Positions 11,683 through 22,278 of a stretch of 64,000 bases of DNA are shown one piece after another. The stretch is from Papaver somniferum. Lineage: Eukaryota; Streptophyta; Magnoliopsida; Ranunculales; Papaveraceae. Position 1 is the stretch's first letter. Each line of letters opens with the position of its first letter. The notes below the pieces were generated by a model, which made no database searches, was not told where the DNA came from, and saw nothing but the letters and a program-made list of their open reading frames with translations. The stretch spans positions 92,150,149 to 92,214,148 of the forward strand of contig NC_039361.1 of assembly GCF_003573695.1 (NCBI RefSeq), written 5' to 3'. The position numbers and the translations under genes are program-made.

Positions 11683-12729
11683 TGGCCGACAACATGTAAG
11701 ACTCTACCAATTCCAATTTTCTTATAGCTAGTGGAATTTTTTAGGTTAAGTTGCTTTAATGGAAATGATGATACATATTTTGCAAATGGTTACACAAGTT
11801 ACTATTTTGAAGAAATAGGCATCATCAAAGTACAGAGAAAAATTGAAATTAAGAGTGGTCTAATGGGAAATTGTGGACTGTGGACGACTGAATCTTGTTT
11901 TGTTTTTTGGAATTTATGTTTTGGATTTAGGATTTATTTTCATGTTTTTGTAATGTTAATGACTGAATGGTGTTGGAGTTTCTTAATTAATGACTGTCTA
12001 ATGGATTAAGTTTCTTGTTTAATGACTATTTTCTTGTATAGGATTGAATGGTGTTGGAGTTGTTCGTTGCATTGTTAAACTCAATCTATGACCAAAGAAC
12101 TGGATATATATAAAGCACAAGTATTGTGTTGAAAACTTGGAAAAATCACGCCTAATTTTATTACACAAATTTGACATTGTATCGAAATCACAAAGGATTG
12201 TTGAAATTAGATGGATTTTATAAGACTAGAGTCCATCAAGGGGAAGTGCAGAAACCAGCTGCGATTCTCATTACAGCTACTTATGCACCAATTCACTAAT
12301 GCTGACCTCCTGGAATTAGAATACCCATCACAACAACATCTTAATACTTACAACGACATTGGTTGATAATATAAAACAGGAACTATCCGTAAAATACAAA
12401 ACGTGGATTTACCACTACAAATATGGGCTAATGGTACCATAAGTTATGTGTGTCTCTTTTAGCCCTACATTTTTTGGATAAAGAACATCAAATATTTCAA
12501 TTTCTGTATCACTATATATAAATATGGCAGAAAATAGATAATGATATATATATATATATATGGAATGAATATTTCATCTTTATCTAATTTCCTTTTTAAT
12601 CGGATGTAGTTTCTGAACATAAAGAACTTAATAAATAAATCAACCTAATTTTTTTCGGCCACCATATCTAATTGTCAATACAAGGAGTTTTTCTTCTCTC
12701 CTGCAAACCGCTCTTCCTTTTCGATCAGA
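11683..12729. other. Intergenic
   Basis: AT-rich with no convincing coding frame. About 12,480-12,640 is a partial third copy of the duplicated segment found at 6955 and 8865 (GGAATGAATATTTCATC, TTTCCTTTTTAATCG), preceded by an (AT)n tract at 12,543-12,560. Confidence 0.45.
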
Positions 12730-13089
12730 ATGAACTGCACATCCTATTGCTACCAATTTATTGCTATGGGTCCTAAAATTGTTAGATACAATTCATTAAG
12801 AAGAACCCTAGAAGACGATTTTAAGATCTCAGATTACGATGTACGAGTTCTTCAGCCTAAACTTGGCGTGTTCATAATCTGCATGAGGAAGCATGCATAT
12901 TATTAGCGTTTGCGTGAGATTAATGCATTTGTTGTCGATGAGCATTGTGTGGAATTGGTGCATGAGGAAAGTAGATGATGTTGTTGTCCCTTTGATCGTG
13001 ATTATTTTGGTCTCCAACAACAGGTGAATATACTTCAAGAACGAGCTGATCGGCTTCAAGAAAAATTGCTTCGTGATATTAACGACTAG
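12730..13089 (+). pseudogene. Interrupted 119-codon ORF of unknown family
   Basis: One continuous frame from an ATG at 12,730 to TAG at 13,087-13,089 is broken only by TAG 12,904-12,906 and TGA 12,976-12,978. It reads like protein: a basic start (KIVRYNSLRRTLEDDFKI), a hydrophobic middle (LQPKLGVFIICM) and a C-terminal coiled-coil-like part (QQQVNILQERADRLQEKLL). I recognise no family. It may be a decayed small gene or chance; the coiled-coil end in the same frame after two stops favours decay. Confidence 0.35.
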
Positions 13090-13797
13090 GACGTGGCATT
13101 TATAGTTCATGATTCAAAAAGAGACTAGATTGACAAAATAGGTTTCTTATTGATCGGTATTCTTATATTTCTTAGTTATTTATTATTAATAATAAAAAAG
13201 ACGTAATAACACAATTCTGGAAATTAAAATGATGTGTTACATATATCTCTAATTTGTTTTTCCCATTTATGTTTTGGTATTTTGTTTTTCCCATTTATGT
13301 TCTGGTTTTGTGTTTTGGTATCAAACACCAGTTTCAAGTCTATCATTCGTCTACAAAAAGAATCCCGATTAGTCACGTAATCAACATTTTTCTTTTTCTA
13401 TCTCGGATTTACTTTTATGAACACATAAAAGTCTCCCTATAGATTCACAAAATTTATAACCATAATTACAACTGGAATACAGAAATTCCTCCCTCTATAC
13501 CAAATTGACCACCATAAAAGAAAGTCCCCCTCTAAATTCGTAGGGAATATGTTTAAAATCATTGACTCCATTAAATAAAATACCAACCATTATTACCCAA
13601 AATAAGACCAAGTTCGATTCTTCAAATTTCAAAAACAACTTTTAGTCCAGACAAGATACGAAAAAAAAATCAAAGATGAGAAATAGTACTATTAAAATAT
13701 ATATATATATTGAACATCAAACTACATTACTCTGATCAAAACAAAAACACTACACACGAAATATGTTTGTGGCATGGACATCGTTAGTACATGTTTC
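13090..13797. other. Intergenic
   Basis: AT-rich, no gene seen. A phrase TTTTTCCCATTTATGTT is repeated at 13,256 and 13,286. An (AT)n tract lies at about 13,698-13,712. The last part covers the degenerate 3' end of F-box copy 3. Confidence 0.4.
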
Positions 13798-14927
13798 TCA
13801 TTGTCCTCCAAAATTCCTCAATGAGACGGCGCTCCTCATGTGAGGAATAACTCTAACCTTTACCGGCCATCTTGTCTCCCCAATTTCTATCAAAGTTCTG
13901 GTGAGTTCATTATAACGCCCTAAAAAGCTGTTGTTTTGCAATAGGATGTCGTTGTTCTTTCCCAAGGATATCATCTTATAAGGCGGCAACCATAGATTCG
14001 AAGGCTCTTCCAATACGATGCTCCTCTTAACTTCCCAATTCCATTCTACACCGGGTGCCCATGCATGAATATCATCATCGGAAATGGGTGCCCAAAAATC
14101 AATCCGGAGATCATAAATATCGTGAATGTTGTAAAATAAAAGGTGAACTCCAGACAAGGCCATTCCAATTCTTGGAGTACTGAAACCACCATTCTCATAA
14201 ATATGATGCGGGGGTGGTGAATGTGACTGGAATATTTCATTTTCCAAATTAAAAGATACCATCTGAATATTGTCATAAAAATAACTATTTATCCAAAAAC
14301 TACAACCATGTGCGTACGCACCTGAATCCCAAAAAATAAAAGGAAAATCTCTGATGTTCCTTCATCCTCTGTTGTCGGCTAGAGTGTGTACGTCCACTTT
14401 ACCACCCACTTTAATTCGAACTACTTTGTATTCACCGGTATGTTCACAATAGCCGAAACCCTCTACGACGTATCGTCGATCCCAACTAATTTACGGCGTA
14501 GGTGTTGGATTGCATATTTGTGGCAGATGGAGGTGCTCACCCGTTGTTGGACTCATAATATAAATAGGATCTTGTATGCCATGGTGTGAAACATAAAAAC
14601 ATACCAGACCGTTATAAGATCCAACGATTGGGTGTGACATGTTTTCATCATAGGATTGGATAATATTCCAGGTACCATTGTTTCCAAATAACATTGGATA
14701 GAAATCTCCATCATCGTGTTGTCATCTTCCTCCTCAATTTGTTCTCTATAGAAGAGTTGCGTAACTTTTTGTTCTCTCACTTTTCGAGTGAAACCGAAAA
14801 GGAGTCCAATTCTTTTGTCTGCAAGGACAAAATTCCACTCTTTGCATACACATTTGCTTGCCAAAATACTTTATGTACTTGGGAGGAGGTGTAGTATCTT
14901 GGGATTTAAATCCGGCAACATTTCCAT
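13798..14927 (-). pseudogene. F-box protein pseudogene, tandem copy 3
   Basis: The most diverged of the three. It starts at ATG 14,927 (alternative in-frame ATGs at 14,933 and 14,921) and reads MEMLPDLNPKILHLL before a TAA at codon 19, where copy 2 has GAA. CVCKEWNFVLADKRIGLLFG follows. A frameshift near 14,640-14,690 is needed to reach SYNGLVCFYVSHHGIQD and TTGEHLHLPQIC. More stops lie near 14,490 and 14,370. The C-terminal part is open (13,798-14,262: FNLENEIFQ, RIDFWAPIS, WAPGVEWNWEVKRSIVLEE, LTRTLIEIG). The stop at 13,798 replaces the Ser codon seen in copies 1 and 2, shortening the end. Confidence 0.8.
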
Positions 14928-14933
14928 TACCAT

Positions 14934-15999
14934 TACTGGTGAATTTGTTTTTTGGGGATTCTGTTTTTGTTGAATGTGATACCAGCAGATACGAGTAAAG
15001 CTTATATAGACATCCAATGGATGCAATATGTGTCCCCGCACAACACACCTGTTGGAATTTTCACGTCTTTTGGTGTTTTAAGATCTATTCGGTTAATGTA
15101 CCCCATAATACGAAGGGGTGCGAACCATTACATCGTTTGGCCAATGGACGTCGCATCCTTAGTCAACATGCCTTCTTTGAAAATTCATGATCCAAACAAG
15201 AAACGGATATTTTCACGTATTTGTGTGAGATTTATTCCAGTTTATAAACATTCTATTTATCTGTCCATTGCAAATTTAAAAATTAGAGTTATGACCATAG
15301 TACATTAATCTTTTGAAGACAAGAAATTAGGGTTATGACCATATTATATTAATCTTTTGAAGAAAAAAAATGATCCCAATGCATATTTCTATTGCCAGTC
15401 ATAGCTGTAATTTATGGTGTTGACCAATACATGAAAACCAAAAGAGAATTTGGTCATGGTTATAACGATTGGCTTGAGGGAATTGTTGCGCATGGCTTTG
15501 AGTAGGTGTGAATTACCGAGGGAATTACACCAAAAATAGAAATTTGTTCAGAGAAAATTAGGCACGACGAATCATGGAGACAGAGATACTTCAGATACCT
15601 ACAGATTTGGCAAGAGTGTAGCCAAGGCATGCACATTAGCGAAGAGTACATGATTATGATCTACTGTAAGATAAAGCATATATTCCATGTACTCAATCAA
15701 CATGGTTGTGTTTACGCAATTTTTTCATGCTATTTTTCCGTATTTAGATAAATCATATATATATATACTAAAATCAATGTGGTGTTGTACACGTATATGA
15801 GCATATATTTATTTATATGGAAAATGTTATATTTTGTTTACTTGAGAATGATATGCGGAATACAACTAAATTAGGTAATTGGAGATAATGCTCCTAACCT
15901 AAAAAAAAATTAGGGTTTTTCTAATACATATATGTATTATTAAAGAGGTCGTACAAACCACACCAACATAAAGATAGATTGATATATTATACGAAGAAA
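14934..15999. other. Intergenic, with F-box copy 3 promoter and leader of the 16.0-kb gene
   Basis: Minus-strand TATATAAG at 15,002-15,009 lies about 75 bases upstream of F-box copy 3. A 43-bp tandem duplication lies at 15,281-15,366 (unit core GTTATGACCAT ... TTAATCTTTTGAAGA). The end of the stretch (about 15,893-15,999: CCTAAAAAAAAATTAGGG, then CATATATGTATT) resembles the upstream region of the paralogous gene at 6886 on the other strand. Confidence 0.5.
15001..15010 (-). promoter_or_regulatory. TATA box of F-box copy 3
   Basis: Minus-strand sequence TCTATATAAG, about 75 bases before the ATG at 14,927. The same flanking words surround the corresponding site in copies 1 and 2. Identified by motif and position only. 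Confidence 0.45.
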
Positions 16000-16386
16000 A
16001 TGAGTTCCAATAAGAACAATACCGAGAGGATTAAAACAATTCCAAAGATAGTAATGGTTGTACCAAGAAATCTAAGGATCACCATAACTATTGATGGCGT
16101 GTGTACGGTTCCTGGCATGCCCCTGTTATCTCAAGTTCAAGCTCATGTTGACAATCTTTCTCTTCCTACTTATGCTTCTGTTGAAATGGATGGTGTCCAT
16201 GCTCCCATTCCTTCGAATGATCCTGTTGGTGAAACTGTGTCTGGCACACCAGAAATACCCCGGGAGACACCTCTAGAAGAAAAGGTACTTGAAGTTCCAC
16301 CACAGCCTGCTAACGCTGCAACACGAGTACCAGATCCAGATGTGATGGTTTTAGTTGAGCAGATTATCAAAGAAACTTTCGAATAA
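16000..16386 (+). CDS. Small acidic hypothetical protein, paralogue 2
   Basis: An intact 128-residue ORF; the ATG at 16,000 (GAAGAAAATGAGTTCC) matches the start context of its paralogue at 6886. The conserved core VPRNLRITITIDGV lies at about residues 22-35. A P.YAS.E word (about 61-67) corresponds to the P.YADV units of paralogue 1. The rest is Pro/Glu-rich (IPRETPLEEKVLEVPPQP) and ends QIIKETFE. No known domain, signal peptide or membrane segment is seen. Its origin by duplication with divergence is clear; its role is unknown. Confidence 0.6.
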   Translation: MSSNKNNTERIKTIPKIVMVVPRNLRITITIDGVCTVPGMPLLSQVQAHVDNLSLPTYASVEMDGVHAPIPSNDPVGETVSGTPEIPRETPLEEKVLEVPPQPANAATRVPDPDVMVLVEQIIKETFE

Positions 16387-17820
16387 TGTGATTTTTGTTT
16401 TTAGAAATTATTTATTTTGATTAATTATTTATTTTTTTTTAAATTGAGGATGTTGGTATTATTTTTCTTGGTTTAGTTTTAAAATGAATAATATAAAAAT
16501 ATTGGTTCTTTAATATATGCTCATTGTGTTCAAATTCTTTGCTTGATATTTGTTTGTTAATCAATCAATTTTAATTAACTCGTCGAGTCAACACAATTCA
16601 GTTTTCCATAATATACCTTATATAAGCATAAGCCCTTATGATAGTTATAAGATTTTGCTTTTAATTTAGACACAACCAAAATGGAAAAAATATAGCAATA
16701 ATTTATGGAAAGGCTGGACCACAAGGGATCTTGGCACCAATGCCAAATTTGGGTCAAGCCAACCCAATGTGACAGACATTTTAGAAACAAAAAATAATCT
16801 TCTTTATATTATTTGGCAGAACAAAAGAAGAGGATTACTGAAGAGATCTATCTTTTCTTTTGCATGTACCCAAGAAAGCAACAAGATACTCATTACCGCT
16901 ACCTAGATCTTCTTCTTTTGCATGTGCACAAAAAATAAGATACTCATTGTGATTGCGTAGATCAGTGGAAGTGAAATATGAGAAACTGAAGCGTAATGAT
17001 GATTGACAAAAGCAGTAGCGTGGTGATTGATAAAATACTTCTCTTGTTATAATACTTCTCTTTCAGTCACACATAACAAGAAGTCCCAAAGTAAAACTAC
17101 CATAAGAATGTACCCCTAAAATCCAAAATCAATCATAGGAATGTTCCATATATACTCCTAGTATTTAGTGATGGGGTTGGTATTTAGGACATGGTCCCAC
17201 TAGAACATTCAACACAAATTGTTAATGTAGAAATGATCAAAGATAAAAAAAAATACCACTACAAATTGGAGTATTTATTATTTTACTAGCTAATTCCTTT
17301 GTTACTAGTGCCTTGGATATAATAGTGTATTCTCTTTACTACTGAGTCAACTACATTGCACTATTTTACTCCCAATTTACATATTCTTAGAAGCAAAATA
17401 ATAAATGATTAATATAGTACTAGCTAGTGCCTTGGAAGATTATAAATGCTTTTTGGTGCAATTTTTTTGATTAAAATCCCAATTCATATTCTTAGAAGCA
17501 ATTCTAGATAGATCTTACAATTAAATTTGTATTAAAAGAACCGAGATCAGTATTTATTTTTTAAAATATTGGCCGATAATATAGGATTTTATCATGTCTG
17601 TGCCTTTAATCTGGACGAAACATGAAATATCAGTGATACATACATATGAATATCCGATAATATCGCATTATTGGTCGTATCGGACCGAACAGCCGATAAT
17701 ATTGGCAAGGTTGTTTGGGGATGTTAGGTTATCAGGTGTAACTAGTTTATTTGACTGGTCGGCATTATGAATTCACGAACGACTATGATTGGCTTCGTCG
17801 ACAAGACTCGATATCCAAGT
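16387..17820. other. Intergenic
   Basis: AT-rich, no gene. A word GCCGATAATAT recurs at about 17,571, 17,653 (partial) and 17,692, leading into the tandem array at 17,821. Confidence 0.4.
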
Positions 17821-18850
17821 TTTTTATCAATGTCACTCTTGGACATGGCTTATTCAGCTAAACCAATTTTTATTTCGATGTCACGATCTTAGAGAGTATA
17901 GTTCATCCAAATCTAAGTTTTCGAGAGTATTTCCACCAAGATAAATTGATTGATGGTAATTTTCCATTTTTTCCGATGTCACTCTTGAACGAGCTTGTAA
18001 ACCAATTTTTATTCCGATGTCACGATCTTAGCAAGTATTTATCGTCCAAACCTAAGTTTCTGGCATATCTCCACCAAGATAAATTGATTGATGGTAATTT
18101 TCTATTTTTACCGATGTCACTCTTGGACTTCTAAACCCCTGATTTTTATTTCGATGTCAAGATATCTTAGCAAGTATATTTCATCCAAATCTAAGTTTCC
18201 ACCGAGATAAATTGATTTAATTTTCTATTTTTACCGATGTCACTCATGGACGAGTTTGCAAACCAATTTATATTTCGATGTCACGATCTTAGCAAGTATA
18301 ATTTATCGTCCAAATCTAAGTTCACGGGGAATATCTCCACCAAGATAAATTGATTGATGATAATTTTCAATTTTTACCGATGTCACTCTTGGACGAGCTT
18401 CTAAACCCCTGATTTTATTTCGATGTCACGATATCTTAGCAAGTATATTTCATCCAAATCTAAGTTTCCGTGGAGTATTTTCACCGAGATAAATTGATTT
18501 AATTTTCTATTTTTACCGATGTCACTCATGAACGAGCTTGTAAACCAATTTATATATCGATGTCATGATCTTAGCAAGTATAATTTGGCATCCAAATCTA
18601 AGTTTACGGGGAATATCTCCACCAAGATAAATTGATTGATGGTAATTTTCAATTTTTACCGATGTCACTCTTGGACGAGCTTCTAAACCAATTTTTATTT
18701 ATTTCGATGTCATGATCTTAGCAAGAATTTTTCGTCCAAATCTAAGTTTCCGGGGAGTATTTCCACCGAGACAAATTGCTTAATGCTAATTTTCCATTTT
18801 TACCCATGTCACTCTTGGACGAGCTTGTAAACCAATTTATATTTCTTCCA
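17821..18850 (+). repeat. ~140-bp tandem array with alternating variants
   Basis: The word TGTCACTC(T/A)TGGACGAGC starts at about 17,831, 17,977, 18,115, 18,238, 18,381, 18,530, 18,663 and 18,807, giving steps of 146, 138, 123, 143, 149, 133 and 144 bases. Units of type A carry CCACCAAGATAAATTGATTG; type B carry CCACCGAGATAAATTGATTT. From 18,071 on the order is A, B, A, B, A, B-like, so the higher-order period is about 280 bp. It is non-coding; short frames inside are by-products. Confidence 0.85.
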
Positions 18851-19009
18851 AGTTAAATTCCTTGATTTTAATTTTCCACCCGATTTTTTATTTTATATTA
18901 TACTGTATTTATTTATTCTCCAAAGCTATACTTGTTCACTAGCCAAGTTATCATGCTTGTACGTGGCTAAGCTAGAGGTTGAATATTAAAGTGAAAACGT
19001 GTGTCATGG

Positions 19010-19016
19010 TATAAAA
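19010..19016 (+). promoter_or_regulatory. TATA box of the 19.1-kb acidic gene
   Basis: TATAAAA at 19,010-19,016 followed by a 120-base leader with CT-rich stretches up to the ATG at 19,135. The spacing is normal for a plant promoter. Identified by motif and position only. Confidence 0.45.
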
Positions 19017-19134
19017 CACGAGCAAGAGAGACTAGGAGAGTACTACTCAGCTTTTTCTTTTCCAAGTCTCTCTCCAAACTGAACCTAGGGTTTCATTATC
19101 AAAAACTGAAAGTTTTAGTATCAAACCAGACAAA

Positions 19135-19506
19135 ATGACTGCTCTAAGAGTAACTTCCTTCCGATTTCTTCTTCTTGATGAAGACAAAGAGATTGTTGGT
19201 TATTTTGGGTGCAAGGTTGTTCCTTGTATTGGAGATGAAGAGGATGATGATTATGATGTTGTTGACGATTGAGAAGAGGAGGACGATGAAGAGGATGATG
19301 AGTATGATTCTGAGGATGATGATGATGATGATGAGGAGGAGGAGGATGATTTAGATGATCCAGAACACTTCTTTTGGTTTGGGCCAGCGCTTGAGGATGA
19401 ATATGAAGACGATGATGTTGATGATGATGATGATGATGATTGGCCATACAAAGATGTGGTTACGATTGTTGACAGCAGCAGTGAAGAAGAAGGGGATCCT
19501 AACTGA
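19135..19506 (+). CDS. Highly acidic small protein with one in-frame TGA
   Basis: ATG 19,135 (context CAAAATGACT) opens a frame that runs to TGA 19,504-19,506, interrupted once by TGA at 19,270-19,272. The N-terminus is well formed (MTALRVTSFRFLLLDEDKEI, then VGYFGCKVVPCIG). Both sides of the stop are one Asp/Glu tract, and the frame then returns to ordinary protein (DPEHFFWFGPALEDEYED, DWPYKDVVTIVDSSSEEEG). About 123 codons in all. TGA could come from CGA by one C-to-T change. Either a 45-residue protein is made or the gene is a recent pseudogene. GAT/GAA triplet repeats make this stretch mutable. Family unknown. Confidence 0.5.
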
Positions 19507-20180
19507 TCTAGTCCTCTGTTTTCATGGTTCTGCTATGCAAGAATGGTATTAAATCACATCTTTATCCATCATCTTTTGTTTAGTTATATATATATATGTC
19601 TTTTTTTTTGTGTGTTATTAGTGTATCTTATGTTTTTTTTTTGATGTTTAATTAATATGTTTGTAAAGCTGCTTGGAAGTATACTTTTTGTGAATGTTTA
19701 ATATTTACGGATGCAATATTTTCTTTAGATTCCTAGTGCATATGTTGTTTAATTTCTGTCCATTGTTCATCTGTTGGAGTATCAATCTTTTGACAAAACA
19801 GAATGAACTAGTAATGTGTTTAAGGGGGCTTGACTTAGAGATTTGGATCTGAAGAGTTAGGGTTAACCATGATTTTGTTGTGGCTTTGCTACTAAAGTGA
19901 TAGGATCATGAATATGATAGGGACTATATATTGAGTCTTGTATCAGAGTTGAAAAATATAGCCAAATTTTTCATAAATTGCAATGCCAAATCTGACAAAC
20001 TTAACCAAAATAAAAAAAATCAGAATTGAGAGCACAATTGAACAGTAGGCCTTTGACTGCTACATAATTTTTCTTACACATTAATAAAATTAGCATACTA
20101 AAAATAATGTAAAAACTTGAATTTAGTCAATGCCGAGTGCTCAGCCATAAATTTGCTCGTCTTGGTGGCTTCCCATGTTC
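19507..20180. other. Intergenic
   Basis: AT-rich 3' flank of the acidic gene, no coding frame of note. Confidence 0.4.
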
Positions 20181-20445
20181 TTATTCATTATAATCATTAT
20201 CCAAATGTTCACCATAGCTTTTCTCAAATGCATCACAAGAAGAAAAACCCTTAGGAGGAGGATCATTTTCAACATGGATCATTTTCTTATTATGAACTAA
20301 TTCCCATTCTTCATCGACATACTCTTCTAGTATATCACCAATGCTTTCCACAAAGTCATCCCATGAAGCAAAGCCCTTCGTAAGGAGGAGGATCATTATT
20401 AACAATACCATTGGAAAGAACAACACATTTATCATTAGAACTCAT
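20181..20445 (-). pseudogene. Small acidic protein with duplicated peptide, frameshifted
   Basis: ATG at 20,445 starts MSSNDKCVVLSNGIVNNDPP, but the frame then ends early. A shift near 20,380 leads to a frame running to 20,181. Two copies of one peptide are visible: NDPPP followed by KGFASWDDFVESIGD (first, after the shift) and KGFSSCDAFEKSYGEHL (second). So the gene arose by internal duplication and then lost frame in the first copy. It is acidic (DILEEYVDEEWELV) and of unknown family. Confidence 0.4.
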
Positions 20446-22278
20446 CCTCTCAATTCCTTTTTTCTTTTACTTATGAACGAGGTATCTAATTTCTTATTTC
20501 TAGGATCCAAATCTAGCTAAATATAGTGTTTCTATTTTTTTCTTCTATACATATCTAGTATGCAAATCTAAATGTAGAGGGTGGGTTATGTTTACCATGA
20601 ATATAACAAACGAAAATCAAGGTGATATATGGAAAGTGCGATTCTGCGGATTTTGCGAGACCCAGCAGAAAAATATTGCATTAGGATTGTAGGATTAGAC
20701 TACTGATTGTCAGTTCTAATTAGACGCCTATAATCTTGATGAAACCCTAAAGAAATCTCTAAATATCCTGACACGTTAAGCATTCATGTCAATGAGATGG
20801 TACACTTGTTAAAATTAAAATTTTATCTTCCTTATTTAACAAAATAGTCATTCCTTATTGAATTTCAGACGCAATTTTTCCTACTACATTATTACTACAA
20901 TCATAATTTATTTTTTGCAAAATTCATAGCCACCGGCATTTGTTGATCATGCAAGGTTTACCAGGGTTTACGCGTTTGCAGATCCGGAAGAGCTAACACC
21001 TGTTGACAGGCATTATGTGACGCTGGTGTATTGCAATATCTTGATTTGATTAATCAGAACACTAGTGTATTCCTGGCATAATTGATTAATTAGTTAACAG
21101 ATGGGCCATATCTTGAACTGCGGCATGGTTTGGCTCATGTATCATATCTCAAGTCCCTGACCAACAATTAAGATCAAAAAATGGTCAAACATAATAGGTC
21201 AAACAAAATAAGTCAATAAGCAAAATAAAATCAGCACACTTGTGTATATTTATTGAATGGTACAATTTCTTATGGTGATTATGAAGTATGAACATCTCTA
21301 TGTTTCAGATTTTAGGTTTATTTTTATGTTGCTGTGAATTGTATCCTTTTTTGAGAATCTTTTGGTGATTATGAACATATCAATTGCATGCTTTATGCCT
21401 CCACCAAGTGGTTTTATATGTCAGTTGACAGATGATCTTAGACTCAAGACATAGTATGTGTGGGTTGTATATGGTAAGTAAGGTTTGTGTCAATTATGTG
21501 CAAGTCGAATATGACGCAACCAACACAAGAAATTTTTTGTTAGTCATGTATTGTCCCTTCGCCAGATTGTAGATTCAGACTAGGTGTGTATATTCCTCCC
21601 CATCAAGTGAATTAGACTGGATAGAGAATAATGCCTATTTTGTTTCAACATACCATAGTTTAACATACCATTGTTCCTTTCATTAGAAATCACAAAGAGA
21701 AACCGAAAAAAGAAACAATTGCAATTTCATTAACCACAATTTACAAACACCGTCACCATTACAGATCAGACCGTTAATTACTAAGTAGTGGCATTTACAA
21801 TATATTTTACGGCCAATACCAAAGGAATAGTGAAATACCAGTTCAACAATCAAACCCATAAGCAAAAAAACTAGACACACTACCAATTCCAGTTCGACTT
21901 ACACCTGAACAACCAACTCCGATGCCGTCCGACAAGCAAAATTCCCTGATTATGCATGTTGCACTTACATAACCTCCATAACAAGTACCAGGAAAATACC
22001 TACCACTACTACTACAGAGTTTGATCTTTGTCAACAGCAAAGCAACACCTTCACAAGATCAAACCTTGTGTTGAAATAAAAAACCCCAAGAAAAACACTT
22101 ACCATGCATTAAAAGATGTATAACATAAGATTAGACCTCTCCTTCAGTTCCAACATCACCAACAACTACACACATTAGAAAAATATTTGTGAAGTTTCAC
22201 GAAGAGGATCTTAAGACTTCAAGAAATGCAATCCTCCTAAGTCTTCCTCAAAAGATTTTCCCAATGCTCTTCAGATGA
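20446..22278. repeat. Intergenic, containing a segment duplicated at 23.3-24.5 kb
   Basis: About 20,930-21,620 shares ordered words with 23,290-24,520: ATGGGCCATATCTT.AACTGC, AATGGTCAAACATAATAGGTC, TATGTCAGTTGACA, TTAGACTGGATAGAGAA. No intact gene is seen. A minus-strand frame at 21,843-22,040 (GRYFPGTCYGGYVSATCIIR) has no recognisable domain. Confidence 0.5.

Noticed and set aside
17821..18850. CRISPR-like array
   Set aside because: Whole units of 123-149 bases repeat without unique spacers, in eukaryotic DNA; it is an ordinary tandem array.
19121..19451. Long His-rich and Ser-rich frames on the minus strand
   Set aside because: They are antisense readings of the GAT/GAA repeats of the acidic plus-strand gene and have no protein-like composition.
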